Shown here: piece after piece, positions 8,817 to 18,062 of the stretch
How the letters are laid out: each line of letters begins with the position of its first letter
Numbering within the stretch: position 1 is the first letter of the stretch
Source of the DNA: an uncultured Dorea sp.
GTDB taxonomy: Bacteria > Bacillota > Clostridia > Lachnospirales > Lachnospiraceae
Length of the DNA: 64,000 bases
Direction of reading: 5' to 3'
Assembly (NCBI GenBank): GCA_910588745.1
Contig: CAJURK010000003.1
Coordinates: 1 to 64,000 of the forward strand
Program-made: the position numbers and the translations under genes
Notes under the pieces: model-generated
What the model was told of the DNA's origin: nothing
The model's input: the letters and a program-made list of their open reading frames with translations, nothing else
The model's database searches: none

Positions 8817-9740
8817 TTATCTCCAATACCAGGGACTCATTGTACATTTTTCGACAATTTTCCCTGGCAGCTTTTGGTAATGTTTCCCAAGCAGATACCC
8901 CGCATATTTAAACCCACTGGATAGAAACAGCTTTCCGACCGCCGCCGGACGTCTGCTTTTTATCAGGTAAGCGGCCGTATCCTTAATCATCCGGATTCCC
9001 TCTGTTTCGGATTTTATCCCTTCAAAAATCTCCGGATGCTGCGCCTGCGACACCGCCAAATCAAAATTGCGGTGAAATTGCTGCCGGCTGTTATAATTGT
9101 GGGAATGTATCACCTTCGCTTCTGCCGCATAAGCAATTCCGAATCCATTCTGAATGCTCTTAGCCGCATAAAGCATATCCTCATTAAAGATCGCCCTGTT
9201 CTCAAATCCGCCCTGCCGGATATAAAGCTCTTTTCGATACAAAGCACATACATTGGAGCAAAAATACGTCTTAATCCCCAGCCTTCCCATATCCTCCTTC
9301 CGTTTAACCATGCTTTCTTTCGGATAATTAAAACTTCTGGTATAACGCTCTGTCAAAGTACAGTCTTTTCTCGGAACCTGCCTTGCGTAAGCCGCCGCAA
9401 TGCCCTCATCCTCCATGGCTTCCATAAGTTTCTCAGTCAAGTCCTTCCCGGCCGGCACGGCGTCTTGGGTCATTAACAGTACGTAGTCTGCTTCTGACAT
9501 GCGAACGCCTTTGTCTCTGGTTCCCCCATGGTCAAATTCATCCTGTTCTATCTCCTCTATGATAATATTATCATATCCTTTCACTAATTCCGAATGCGCC
9601 AAATCATTTCCATCTTTTGTATGCATAAGAAAAACAACGCCTATACCCAGATTCTGACATTCAAGACGCCGAAGCAATTCTTTTAGTTCCTTCCCCGGCT
9701 TGTATACCGGTATTACCACATCAATCCTTCTGTCCTTCAT
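8817..9740 (-). CDS. Family 2 glycosyltransferase (rhamnosyltransferase-like)
   Basis: A 308-residue GT2 enzyme. Seen: the N-terminal nucleotide-binding strand IDVVIPVYKPGKELKELL, then EQDEFDHGGTRDKGV and YVLLMTQDAVPA in the position of the metal/nucleotide motif, and IFNEDMLYAAKSI, a typical acceptor-side acidic motif. The DEFDHGGTR pattern is common in rhamnosyltransferases of the RfbF/RgpB group. The start is ATG 9740: GGGGAGG lies 6 nt upstream, and an earlier ATG at 9746 touches the Shine-Dalgarno. The gene overlaps the end of the upstream LCP gene (stop at 9721) by 20 bp, implying coupled translation. Donor and acceptor are not determinable; dTDP-rhamnose is available from the rfb genes. 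Confidence 0.9.
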   Translation of the reverse strand: MKDRRIDVVIPVYKPGKELKELLRRLECQNLGIGVVFLMHTKDGNDLAHSELVKGYDNIIIEEIEQDEFDHGGTRDKGVRMSEADYVLLMTQDAVPAGKDLTEKLMEAMEDEGIAAAYARQVPRKDCTLTERYTRSFNYPKESMVKRKEDMGRLGIKTYFCSNVCALYRKELYIRQGGFENRAIFNEDMLYAAKSIQNGFGIAYAAEAKVIHSHNYNSRQQFHRNFDLAVSQAQHPEIFEGIKSETEGIRMIKDTAAYLIKSRRPAAVGKLFLSSGFKYAGYLLGKHYQKLPGKIVEKCTMSPWYWR

Positions 9741-10833
9741 CTTCATCCTCCCCGGTTTCCGGATAAACGCCGGTCGCGCTGCTGATTTCACCGCTAATCT
9801 GCGTCAGTGTATCCGTTGGTTTGTACTCTTTTTCGGGAAAAAGAAATTCATGCGCCCGCCTTACATTCTGCTCCAATCCGATCGGGACCACGTAAGCGCC
9901 GCTATAGCCCGGAATGGATTCGGGAAGGGCCGAATCTGACGGAAATCCTTCTGTTTCTCCGATCGAGTATTTCAACAGACCCGCGCTTAGTTTCATAATT
10001 TCGCCAGAACTGAAACTGGTAGAAATTTCCGGAAATACCGTATCAATGATTTCATTAATCGTACTGAGCTTTGCACTCTTTGCCTTTTCAACAATTTTCT
10101 GTATCACCAGCCGCTGCCTTTGCGTACGCTTAAAATCTCCTCCCTCCGTATACCGGATTCTGGAGTAGGATACCGCCTGCACCCCGTTCAGATGATAAGT
10201 CCCGGCAGTCTCCGGCTCAATCCTCTCATACGTCTTTTGGGTAATCTCGGAAGTTTCTACACAGTAGTTGTTCATATGGGCAACTTCCTCATCCGTTAAT
10301 TCCAGCTCAATTCCTCCCAGCAAATCCACGACATCCGCCAGCGCCAGAAAATTTACCGTCACATAATTCTCAATATCCAGATCAAGATTCCGGTTCAGCA
10401 TATTAATCGCCGCTTCCGGTCCCCCGGAAGCATACGCCGAATTGGCTTTCTCAAAAATATCATCCCCAGTCTTTAGGAAAGTATCCCGGTAAACAGACAG
10501 GAGCTTTACTTCCTTGGTTTCATTATTTAGACTGGCAACAATAATACAGTCGCTCCGCACTCCTTCTGATTCCCCTGCGCGATTGTCCGTTCCGAAAAGC
10601 GCCACATTCAGATATCCTTCCTGGCTCAGGCCGTTGTTCATTAGGCCGTCCACTGACGTGGTGTTTAATTTATCCAATTTAAACATCGTATACGCGGTCA
10701 CACCCAATATACACAACAAAAAGACCTCCACAGCCAGAACCAGAATTCTCCTTTTTCTCCGCTTTCTCTGCCTCTGTCTGCGCAGCTCCCTTCGCCTTCT
10801 CTCCAGTTTTCCACCGCCATTTCTCTGCCTCAT
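9721..10833 (-). CDS. LytR-CpsA-Psr (LCP) family glycopolymer transferase
   Basis: A second LCP protein, 370 residues. It has a basic N-terminus (RRRELRRQRQRKRRKRR), a membrane segment at about 30-50, and the LCP domain with NVALFGTDNR, SVYRDTFL, EKANSAYASGG and SYSRIRYTEGGDFKRTQRQR. It lacks the WDDGSGGTG repeat tail of its paralogue downstream. ATG 10833 is chosen because AGGAG lies 9 nt upstream, while an in-frame TTG at 10839 is too close. It starts 16 bp after the glycosylphosphotransferase gene, so initiation of glycan synthesis and wall attachment are encoded together. Expected role: phosphodiester attachment of the locus polysaccharide to peptidoglycan. Confidence 0.94.
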   Translation of the reverse strand: MRQRNGGGKLERRRRELRRQRQRKRRKRRILVLAVEVFLLCILGVTAYTMFKLDKLNTTSVDGLMNNGLSQEGYLNVALFGTDNRAGESEGVRSDCIIVASLNNETKEVKLLSVYRDTFLKTGDDIFEKANSAYASGGPEAAINMLNRNLDLDIENYVTVNFLALADVVDLLGGIELELTDEEVAHMNNYCVETSEITQKTYERIEPETAGTYHLNGVQAVSYSRIRYTEGGDFKRTQRQRLVIQKIVEKAKSAKLSTINEIIDTVFPEISTSFSSGEIMKLSAGLLKYSIGETEGFPSDSALPESIPGYSGAYVVPIGLEQNVRRAHEFLFPEKEYKPTDTLTQISGEISSATGVYPETGEDEDEGQKD

Positions 10834-10849
10834 AATCAAACTCTCCTAA

Positions 10850-12253
10850 TTAGTAAGCATTCTTATTGACGAAACCTTTAAAAAAAGTCATGATTAAAAT
10901 CTTGAAATCCAAACCCAGCGTCCAATTTTCTATATAATACAGATCGCATTCGATTCTCTTTTTGATGGAAGTATCGCCCCGATAACCGTTTACCTGCGCC
11001 CATCCGGTAAGCCCCGGCCTTACTTGGTGTTTGATCATATATCTAGGAACCTCTTCCTTAAACTTCTCTACAAACTGCGTTCTTTCCGGTCTTGGCCCCA
11101 CTAAACTCATATTTCCTTTAAACACGTTAAAAAGCTGCGGAAGCTCGTCAATACTTGTCCTGCGGATGAATTTTCCGACTTTGGTTACCCTTGGGTCATT
11201 CTTGGTGGTCCACTTCTTTTTCTCTTCATCTGTATTCTGCACCACCATAGACCGAAATTTATACATCTCGAAAGGCCTGTTATGAAGCCCTACCCGTTCT
11301 TGTTTGAAAATCACCGGTCCCGGAGAGGACAGCTTAATAGCCGCGGCCGTTCCAAGCATCACCGGAGAAAATATAACAAGCGCCACCACTGCGCCAAACA
11401 AGTCTATGACCCGCTTCACCAGCTTGTTCAAAGGGTCGCTCAAAGGTACGCGTCGGATATTGATAACAGGAAGTCCCAGAATATCCTCCGTATACGGTTT
11501 TGTAGGAATTACATTGTTATAATCCGGTATAAACTTCGTATGCACGCCGGATTTCTCGCACATCTTCACGATCCGTTCCAATTTATGATATTCCGCAAGA
11601 CCCAATGTAATTACAATCTCATCCAATCTGTTCTGCGGAAGTACCACCAGAAGATTATCGATTCTGCCCAGAACCTTAATTCCCCTGTATTCCGTGCCTC
11701 TTGGAGCATTATCCGCCAAGATTCCCCGGATTGTATATCCCCACTGGGGATTCTGCAGGATACGGTCGGCGTACTGCTCTGCCGCCCTGCTGTATCCGAT
11801 TAGGAGAATATGTTTCTGATTCAGTCCCCGGCTCCTGATTTTCCGAAGAAACATCCGGATCACATTGCGCATCAGAATTTCCAGAAATATATTGATGCAA
11901 AGAAACACAAACAGCATCCGCCTGGAAAAATTTGTCTGATGCCTTACATATAAAATCAGAATAAACGCCATAAAACCAATGGTGTTCGCCTGAATCACAT
12001 GCCATGCTTCCAGCCTTCGCCCCTGTACCCTCTTAGGCGTATATAGCTGAAACATATAATACAGAAGCAGATATCCCGGCACAATAAAAATAAGGGCAGA
12101 CATATATACCCTTAGCGACAGATACCATGCGTCTATTGGGAAAATCCCCGATTTAAACCGTAAAAACCAAGCCATGCCATAGGACGCAATGATTACCGCC
12201 GCATCCAAAATTACATGCACCCGATTTAGTATATGCTGATTATTCTTAATCAA
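10850..12253 (-). CDS. Undecaprenyl-phosphate glycosylphosphotransferase (WbaP/CpsE type)
   Basis: Initiating enzyme that transfers a sugar-1-phosphate to undecaprenyl phosphate on the inner membrane face. 467 residues. Domain order: four or five membrane segments in the first 140 residues, a CoA-binding-like Rossmann region ([18 protein letters not shown]), then the PGPT catalytic domain with its re-entrant helix ([18 protein letters not shown]), [22 protein letters not shown] and SLVGPRPE. The Asp-Glu pair in SIDELPQ is the family's catalytic dyad. The likely start is TTG 12253 behind a weak GGTGA; the next in-frame ATG would delete part of the first membrane helix. Which sugar it uses (Glc-1-P or Gal-1-P are usual) is not visible. 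Confidence 0.93.
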   Translation of the reverse strand: MIKNNQHILNRVHVILDAAVIIASYGMAWFLRFKSGIFPIDAWYLSLRVYMSALIFIVPGYLLLYYMFQLYTPKRVQGRRLEAWHVIQANTIGFMAFILILYVRHQTNFSRRMLFVFLCINIFLEILMRNVIRMFLRKIRSRGLNQKHILLIGYSRAAEQYADRILQNPQWGYTIRGILADNAPRGTEYRGIKVLGRIDNLLVVLPQNRLDEIVITLGLAEYHKLERIVKMCEKSGVHTKFIPDYNNVIPTKPYTEDILGLPVINIRRVPLSDPLNKLVKRVIDLFGAVVALVIFSPVMLGTAAAIKLSSPGPVIFKQERVGLHNRPFEMYKFRSMVVQNTDEEKKKWTTKNDPRVTKVGKFIRRTSIDELPQLFNVFKGNMSLVGPRPERTQFVEKFKEEVPRYMIKHQVRPGLTGWAQVNGYRGDTSIKKRIECDLYYIENWTLGLDFKILIMTFFKGFVNKNAY

Positions 12254-12286
12254 AAAATCACCGTCTTTTGTTTTTACATTTTTAAT

Positions 12287-12315
12287 ATAATACTATATTT
12301 TCCGCCAAAGAGCAA
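12287..12315 (-). promoter_or_regulatory. Candidate promoter for the glycosylphosphotransferase/LCP operon
   Basis: On the minus strand, TTGCTC (12310-12315) and TATTAT (12287-12292) are separated by 17 nt. The -10 matches at 5 of 6, the -35 only at 3 of 6. It lies 34 bp before the TTG start and just downstream of a long inverted repeat. Confidence 0.35.
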
Positions 12316-12345
12316 GACGCAGACTCTTAATGTGAACTTAAGATT

Positions 12346-12403
12346 TACAGGTTATGGGGCGCCTGAGCCTCTCATAAAGACCCGGACGCCCCATGTAACT
12401 GTA
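12346..12403. repeat. Long intergenic inverted repeat
   Basis: TACAGGTTATGGGGCG (12346-12361) faces CGCCCCATGTAACTGTA (12387-12403): a perfect 8-bp GC-rich core (ATGGGGCG/CGCCCCAT) extended by an imperfect arm, with a 25-nt loop. It lies between the GT2 gene and the glycosylphosphotransferase gene. No U-tract follows on the minus strand, so it is not a textbook terminator. Confidence 0.6.
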
Positions 12404-12408
12404 AAAAA

Positions 12409-13362
12409 CTACAGGAATCTGCGCACAAGGTTTATCCAAAGTTCCGCCTGTATCCGCAGATAATTCTTCAAATTCTTTCTTTCATACGCCACCTTACCGC
12501 TCTTGCCGCATAAGGCAAATCCGTCTCGAATACTTTTGACGTATACCATGCCCAGCCCTTTCTTCCAGAAAAACAGCGCCTTTGCCAGAAATCCCGCCGT
12601 CAGAAACGGCATATTTAACACAATCTGCCAGGCCGGCATATTTTTATAAATCAAATAAATATTATTTCTCGCAGAATATCTTGTCTTAAACTCATTGTAT
12701 CTGGAACCGCTCGCGGCGCTTCCTACATGAATCACCTCTGCCTTTGGCTCATATAGATTAATATATCCATAAATTCCGGCTCGATACCCAATATCAATAT
12801 CTTCTAAATATGCAAAATGCTTTTCATCAAAATAACCGATTCTCTCAAATACCTCTTTCCGGTAAATAGCAGCTCCGGCGCACGCGGCAAATGTCCTGCA
12901 CCTCGCCGTATACTTCCTGGCAGACGCGTCCTTTCCTCTTGCAAAAGCCCATCCAAACGCATTGTAATACGTTCCGGCGCTGTCAATTAGGCTATGGTTG
13001 CCATACTGGAGCATCTTTGCTTCCACAGAAAATATCTTACGGTTCTTCTTAATTGTATGGAGAAGCCATTCTACAAATCCTTCTCTGACTTCCGTATCAT
13101 TATTCAGCAGCAGTACATATTCGGTATCTGCCGCCCGGATTCCCTCGTTAACCGCCCGGCAGAACCCGTAATTTTTGTTCAGCATCCGGTATTTTGCCTG
13201 GGGAAACTGCTCCTTAGCGTCCGCAACGCTCCCATCCTCTGAACCATTATCCACCACAATTACATCCAGTTCTACTGTGGCAGACTTATATAATGCTTTG
13301 AGACAGGGTATCAGATACTTCTGTCCGTTATAATTAGGTATCACAACAGTAACTTCACTCAT
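12409..13362 (-). CDS. Family 2 glycosyltransferase (WbbL-like rhamnosyltransferase)
   Basis: 317-residue GT2 enzyme. Seen: VTVVIPNYNGQKYL at the N-terminus, DVIVVDNGSEDGSV, LLLNNDTEVREGFVE (the DxD-like motif), and FDEKHFAYLEDIDIGYR, the ED motif typical of WbbL-type rhamnosyltransferases. The C-terminus has an amphipathic or membrane-associated stretch (NMPFLTAGFLAKALFFW). The start ATG 13362 has AAAGGAT upstream. It begins 4 bp after the large GT2 gene and follows rfbC in the same run, fitting use of dTDP-L-rhamnose, though donor specificity cannot be read directly. Confidence 0.92.
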   Translation of the reverse strand: MSEVTVVIPNYNGQKYLIPCLKALYKSATVELDVIVVDNGSEDGSVADAKEQFPQAKYRMLNKNYGFCRAVNEGIRAADTEYVLLLNNDTEVREGFVEWLLHTIKKNRKIFSVEAKMLQYGNHSLIDSAGTYYNAFGWAFARGKDASARKYTARCRTFAACAGAAIYRKEVFERIGYFDEKHFAYLEDIDIGYRAGIYGYINLYEPKAEVIHVGSAASGSRYNEFKTRYSARNNIYLIYKNMPAWQIVLNMPFLTAGFLAKALFFWKKGLGMVYVKSIRDGFALCGKSGKVAYERKNLKNYLRIQAELWINLVRRFL

Positions 13363-13366
13363 ATAT

Positions 13367-15193
13367 TTATCCTTTTAGATTATTTTTCAAAGAATAATCC
13401 CATTTTGTCAAAGTCAGATTCGGATTATACATCGGGTCTCCCTCTTTGAGCAGCTTAAGCCAATGGCTCCGCATATACTCTATTTCATTCTGAAATCTGC
13501 GTATCTTCTCCTTAGAATCTTCCGTCCCTCTTGATTTTGACTCATAGTGATATAACTTCACTTCCGGATTATACACCACCAGATACCCTTTGTCACGAGC
13601 CTTCAGACAAAAATCTACATCATTGAAGGCAACTTTCAGCTTTTCCTCCAGTCCGCCCAGCTCTTCGTATACCGAACGTTTCACCATCATGCAAGCCGCC
13701 GTTACCGCGCTTAAATTCTGCTGAATGGACGCCTTATGGAGATATCCGGAATAAACTCCCGGCAATCCGGTAAATACAGCTCCTGCAACTCCGCCGATCC
13801 CAATCACGATTCCCGCGTGCTGAATCGTATCGTCCGGATAAAAAAGTTTTGCGCCTACAATCCCTACGTCTTCTCTCTGGCAGTTTGACAGCAGCCCTTC
13901 CAGCCAATCCTCAGTGATTACCTGAACATCATTATTCAGCAGCAGCAGATAATCCCCTTTTGCCTCAGACGCCCCAAAATTATTGATGGCGGAATAGTTA
14001 AACTCATCCGGCCAAAACACAATCCGAATCCTGTCTGACTGAATCTTCTCATAATAAGCAAAGGTTTCTTCTTTTTCACTATTGTTCTCAACAATAATAA
14101 TCTCATAATTTTGATAACTGGAACGTTCTATAGACTCTAGACACTGGGCCAGGGTTTCTGACTCATCTTTATTGGGAATAATAATTGAGACGAGAGGACT
14201 GCCCTTTACGGGATATTTCACCTTATAAAATCCCAGATCTTTTGTATGGCTCACCGTCCCCGGCTCCATACACCGCTTAAGATGCGCCTCTATCGCACGT
14301 TTCCCCGCATCGAACGCGTACATCTTGCTCGCCGGATTATCCGCCGTTGACGCCTTATGAACCCGCCAGTGATAGAGAATCCTGGGGATATGTACAATCC
14401 CCTCCGCCTGCTCTGTACACCGCAAAATGAAATCATAATCCTGCGCGCCATTGTACGCGGCGTCAAATCCTCCCACACGATCCGCTAAATTCTTTGACGC
14501 TACAAAAAAATGGGTAATGTAATTATTCGATCTTAACAAATCTTTATTAAAATCCGGCTTCATATGAGGCTGAAAATGTTCCGATAAATCAGTAGTAACT
14601 TTATCTTCATCCGAATAAAGCGCCTCCGGCCTGCCCTGTTCATTTACCGCTTTCACCACTTCAAACAGAGCGTCCGGAGTCAGTAGGTCATCATGGTCTA
14701 AGAGTCCCACGTATTCTCCCGCCGCAATTTTCAAAGCGGCATTCGTATTCTGGGCGATTCCCTCATTCTCCGGCACATCCGTAATCTTAATTCGCGGATC
14801 CTTTGACGCGGCGACAGCCAGTATCTCCGCCGTCCGCCTGTCGGCCGGATCTGCGTTGGCAACGCACAGTTCCCAATTTCCATACGTCTGCTTTCTTACG
14901 GACTGAATCATCTGCTTTAAAAATTCTTCCGGAGTATGGTACACCGGCACCAGAATACTAATCAGAGGCATATAGTCAAACGCCTGCTCCCGCTGTTCCT
15001 GATACTCTTCCATGGACGGCCTGTGGTTCCTGTACCACTCCTCATAATCCACATCATCCGTCTGAAAACGTTCCGTCAGGCGGATCCAGAATTCTTTCGG
15101 CCCAAAATGCTTTAAGTAAAGAAGTCCCTTTTTTATGTTGTACGGCGATAGTTTTTTTATGATCTTCACCCAGCTAATCTTATAAGTATTCAT
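13367..15193 (-). CDS. Bimodular family 2 glycosyltransferase
   Basis: About 608 residues with two GT2 catalytic modules. Module 1 (about 78-300): ISILVPVYHTPEEF, GLLDHDDLLTPDAL and NGAQDYDFILRC. Module 2 (about 335-590): LVSIIIPNKDESETL, IIIVENNSEKEE, LLLNNDVQVITEDW and VAFNDVDFCLKARD. The tandem arrangement is known from enzymes that add two residues or build alternating backbones of rhamnose-rich polymers. Two adjacent ATG codons lie behind GGAG; 15193 has the better spacing, 15196 is possible. It is clearly related to the 557-residue protein at 34788, sharing the PEEFL and QTYGNWELC blocks. It sits 13 bp after rfbC. Confidence 0.93.
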   Translation of the reverse strand: MNTYKISWVKIIKKLSPYNIKKGLLYLKHFGPKEFWIRLTERFQTDDVDYEEWYRNHRPSMEEYQEQREQAFDYMPLISILVPVYHTPEEFLKQMIQSVRKQTYGNWELCVANADPADRRTAEILAVAASKDPRIKITDVPENEGIAQNTNAALKIAAGEYVGLLDHDDLLTPDALFEVVKAVNEQGRPEALYSDEDKVTTDLSEHFQPHMKPDFNKDLLRSNNYITHFFVASKNLADRVGGFDAAYNGAQDYDFILRCTEQAEGIVHIPRILYHWRVHKASTADNPASKMYAFDAGKRAIEAHLKRCMEPGTVSHTKDLGFYKVKYPVKGSPLVSIIIPNKDESETLAQCLESIERSSYQNYEIIIVENNSEKEETFAYYEKIQSDRIRIVFWPDEFNYSAINNFGASEAKGDYLLLLNNDVQVITEDWLEGLLSNCQREDVGIVGAKLFYPDDTIQHAGIVIGIGGVAGAVFTGLPGVYSGYLHKASIQQNLSAVTAACMMVKRSVYEELGGLEEKLKVAFNDVDFCLKARDKGYLVVYNPEVKLYHYESKSRGTEDSKEKIRRFQNEIEYMRSHWLKLLKEGDPMYNPNLTLTKWDYSLKNNLKG

Positions 15194-15206
15194 CATTTCT
15201 CCTATA

Positions 15207-15815
15207 CTAAAACTTAAATGTATCGTTCCATCCGACCCATTTCTGATCTTTTTCGCTTAATACAAGCGCTGTTCCGTCCTCAAGCCGATACCCTTCCGCC
15301 GATGCGCTTCCCGGATACTCTCCCACAACATTCGGCCACACGATCCCAATCTCCGGATCGTTCCAGGCAAGACCGCCTTCGTCTCCCGGGTGGTAAAAAT
15401 CCGTACACTTATAACAGAACTCCGCCACATCGCTCAAGACCAGAAAACCGTGCGCAAATCCTTCCGAAATATAAAACTGTTTCTTATTTTCTTCTGTCAG
15501 TTCAATGCCATACCATTTGCCGTAGGTTTTGCTGTCTTTTCTAAGGTCTACCGCCACATCGAACACGGCTCCTTTAATGACCCTCACCAGCTTGCCCTGC
15601 GGAAATTCTTTCTGGAAATGTAGTCCGCGGAGAACTCCTTTCACAGAACAGGACTGATTGTCCTGTACAAATACCATATGAAGTCCTGCTTCTTCCATAT
15701 CTCTCTGGTTATAACTCTCCATGAAATATCCCCTTGCATCGCCGTGAACCTCCGGTTCAATTACACAGAGACCTTCTATTCCGCCTGCATTTTTTTCCAC
15801 CTTAATCTGTCCCAT
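15207..15815 (-). CDS. rfbC: dTDP-4-dehydrorhamnose 3,5-epimerase
   Basis: Third step of dTDP-L-rhamnose synthesis, in the cytosol. 202 residues, the usual cupin-fold size. Seen: GYFMESYNQRD, FVQDNQSCSVKGVLRGLHFQ (containing the catalytic His), GAVFDVAVDLRKDS with the conserved Asp, and ISEGFAHGFLVLSD. RBS GGGAGG lies 9 nt before ATG 15815. It follows a terminator-like hairpin (15883-15907) that separates it from rfbD, so it is grouped with the two GT2 genes rather than with rfbABD. Confidence 0.97.
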   Translation of the reverse strand: MGQIKVEKNAGGIEGLCVIEPEVHGDARGYFMESYNQRDMEEAGLHMVFVQDNQSCSVKGVLRGLHFQKEFPQGKLVRVIKGAVFDVAVDLRKDSKTYGKWYGIELTEENKKQFYISEGFAHGFLVLSDVAEFCYKCTDFYHPGDEGGLAWNDPEIGIVWPNVVGEYPGSASAEGYRLEDGTALVLSEKDQKWVGWNDTFKF

Positions 15816-15882
15816 GTTTTCCGTCCTCCCAAATACGAATACGTTGTTGCAGGAATCTTGAGATTCGCCTTTTAGCCCAAAA

Positions 15883-15907
15883 GGGTATCAGACTAAGGCT
15901 GATACCC
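15883..15907 (-). terminator. Rho-independent terminator after rfbABD
   Basis: Perfect 9-bp stem GGGTATCAG/CTGATACCC with a 7-nt loop (15892-15898), followed on the minus strand by TTTTGGGCTAAAA. It lies between rfbD and rfbC, so rfbC may depend on read-through or on a promoter I could not identify. Confidence 0.6.
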
Positions 15908-15914
15908 TCCTGTG

Positions 15915-15943
15915 ATGTAGTTCGGGCAATTTCCAAACTACAT
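15915..15943. repeat. Second intergenic hairpin between rfbD and rfbC
   Basis: Perfect 8-bp inverted repeat ATGTAGTT/AACTACAT with a 13-nt loop, directly upstream of the terminator on the minus strand. It has no U-tract; it may form an mRNA-stabilising or alternative structure for the rfbABD 3' end. Confidence 0.4.
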
Positions 15944-15960
15944 TTTATGCTTCTCATTCA

Positions 15961-16902
15961 TTAAAAATCAAGTTCCCTGATATAGCGCGCGACCGCATCC
16001 TGCCAGAGCGGCAGCGGCTGAAATCCATTCTCTTCCAGTTTACTCTTGTCCAAACGACTATTAAACGGCCTTGCCGCCTTCGATAACCCGTACTCTTCTG
16101 TCGTCACCGGCACTACGCTTAACCGTTCTTCTGAATACTCCTTATGCCCCAAAGCTTCTGCCTGGCGGAATATCTCTTTTGTAAAATCATACCAGCTAAT
16201 ATATCCGCCTTCATTTGTGGCATGATAATAGCCGTACTTATCTGTCAGCAGCATATCAACCAGCAGCCTAGCCAAATCAAGCGTATATGTCGGCGTACCG
16301 ATCTGGTCGTTCACAACTGTAATTTTATCATGTGTTTTACCCACATTCAACATCGTTTTAATAAAATTACTTCCGTTCCTGCCAAATACCCACGCAATTC
16401 TGACAATAAAATACTTATCCAGCAGCCGGGAAACCGCAAGTTCTCCTTCCAGTTTTGTCTTTCCGTATACATTCAAAGGCGCATAATCCTTACAATCCGG
16501 CTTCCACGGTTCATTCCCCATGCCGTCAAACACATAATCCGTACTCAGATATACGATCTTACAGTCCAGCTCTTTGCACATCCTTGCAATATACTCCGTT
16601 CCCGTGGCATTGATCGCCCTTACAAGTTCTTTCTTATCTTCATCCTCAGCGGCGTCTACCGCTGTCCAGGCCGCGCAGTGTACCATCACGTCAGGACGTA
16701 CTTGATTCATTACTTTTTCTACGGATACCGCATCTGTAATATCCATCTGCACATATGGCATCCCGGTAACGGCAGTCCCATCCTGAACGCCGCTGTATAC
16801 CTCTTTGATATCAGAGCCAATTCCTTCATAGCCCCGGGCCGCAAGCTCATTCATAACATCATGGCCGAGCTGTCCGCCCACGCCTGTCACCAACACTTTC
16901 AT
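15961..16902 (-). CDS. rfbD: dTDP-4-dehydrorhamnose reductase
   Basis: Last step of dTDP-L-rhamnose synthesis, an NAD(P)H-dependent SDR. About 313 residues from ATG 16902, which has GGAGG 8 nt upstream; an open frame begins 5 codons earlier at 16917 without a better site. Seen: the Rossmann motif MKVLVTGVGGQLGHDV, HCAAWTAVDAAEDE, LSTDYVFDG and the catalytic YGKTKLEGE (YxxxK). It is 73 bp downstream of rfbB and is the third gene of the rfbABD run. Confidence 0.97.
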   Translation of the reverse strand: MKVLVTGVGGQLGHDVMNELAARGYEGIGSDIKEVYSGVQDGTAVTGMPYVQMDITDAVSVEKVMNQVRPDVMVHCAAWTAVDAAEDEDKKELVRAINATGTEYIARMCKELDCKIVYLSTDYVFDGMGNEPWKPDCKDYAPLNVYGKTKLEGELAVSRLLDKYFIVRIAWVFGRNGSNFIKTMLNVGKTHDKITVVNDQIGTPTYTLDLARLLVDMLLTDKYGYYHATNEGGYISWYDFTKEIFRQAEALGHKEYSEERLSVVPVTTEEYGLSKAARPFNSRLDKSKLEENGFQPLPLWQDAVARYIRELDF

Positions 16903-16974
16903 CTGTATAACCTCCATTCATAAACTAAACCCTTTTTTCATATCCTGCTTTAACCTGCTTTCCGCGCGGTCTGT

Positions 16975-17994
16975 TTAGCGGTTTCCGTACATTTCTTCGT
17001 AATAGTTCTGATATTCTCCGGAAATAATCGTCTCCCACCATTCTTTATGTTCCAGATACCACTGGATCGTCTTCTTAATTCCGTCTTCAAATTTCGTCTC
17101 CGGAAGCCAGCCGAGTTCTCCGTGAATCTTAGACGGGTCAATGGCATAACGCATATCATGTCCCTTGCGGTCTGTTACATAAGTAATCAGGCTCTCTGGT
17201 TTGCCCAGCTCTTTACAGATAATTTTAACAATATCAATATTCTTCATCTCATTATGGCCGCCGATGTTATACACCTCTCCTACGCGCCCTTTGTGGATAA
17301 TCAGGTCGATTGCCTTACAGTGGTCTTCTACATAAAGCCAGTCTCTCACATTCTCACCCTTACCGTACACCGGAAGCCGCTTATCATTCAACGCATTCGC
17401 AATCATAAGGGGAATCAGCTTCTCCGGAAAATGATAGGGTCCGTAATTATTGGAACATCTGCTGATCGTCACCGGCAACCCGTAAGTCCTGTAGTATGCA
17501 AGCACCAAAAGGTCTGCCGCCGCCTTAGAAGAACTATAAGGGCTGCTGGTATGAATCGGCGTTTCCTCCGTAAAAAACAGATCCGGCCGATCTAACGGAA
17601 GATCGCCGTACACTTCGTCGGTAGATACCTGATGATACCTGGTAATGCCATACTTCCTGCAGGCATCCATCAGCACCGCAGTACCCTTAATATTGGTATC
17701 CAGAAATACCTCCGGATTCTCAATGGAGCGGTCCACATGGCTTTCCGCCGCAAAATTCACGATCACATCCGGCTTTTCTTCTTCAAACAGCCGGTATACT
17801 GCCTCCCGGTCTGTGATACTTTCTTTTACAAAACGAAAATTGGGATTGTCCATGACCGGCGCAAGAGTTGAAAGATTTCCTGCATAAGTCAAGCAATCCA
17901 GACACACGATCCTATCATCCGGATAGCTGTCCAGCATATGAAATATAAAATTACTTCCGATAAATCCGGCCCCACCGGTTACAATAATTGTCAT
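16975..17994 (-). CDS. rfbB: dTDP-glucose 4,6-dehydratase
   Basis: Second step of dTDP-L-rhamnose synthesis. 339 residues, typical length. Seen: IIVTGGAGFIGSNF at residues 3-16, FAAESHVDRSI, the active-site block STDEVYGDLP, YSSSKAAADLL (YxxxK type) and SNNYGPYHFPEKLIPL, all RmlB hallmarks. RBS AAGGAG. It lies 68 bp after rfbA; that spacer holds a small hairpin at 18030-18047 with no terminator signature. Confidence 0.98.
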   Translation of the reverse strand: MTIIVTGGAGFIGSNFIFHMLDSYPDDRIVCLDCLTYAGNLSTLAPVMDNPNFRFVKESITDREAVYRLFEEEKPDVIVNFAAESHVDRSIENPEVFLDTNIKGTAVLMDACRKYGITRYHQVSTDEVYGDLPLDRPDLFFTEETPIHTSSPYSSSKAAADLLVLAYYRTYGLPVTISRCSNNYGPYHFPEKLIPLMIANALNDKRLPVYGKGENVRDWLYVEDHCKAIDLIIHKGRVGEVYNIGGHNEMKNIDIVKIICKELGKPESLITYVTDRKGHDMRYAIDPSKIHGELGWLPETKFEDGIKKTIQWYLEHKEWWETIISGEYQNYYEEMYGNR

Positions 17995-18062
17995 TTTAAT
18001 TCTCCTTGTTCTTTATCATATTCTTTTTTATGCAGGAAATCCTGCATTTGCTGCAATAATTC

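Noticed and set aside
18030..18047. Hairpin between rfbA and rfbB as a terminator
   Set aside because: On the transcribed strand the stem is followed by an A-run, not a U-run, and rfbA/rfbB are expected to be co-transcribed.
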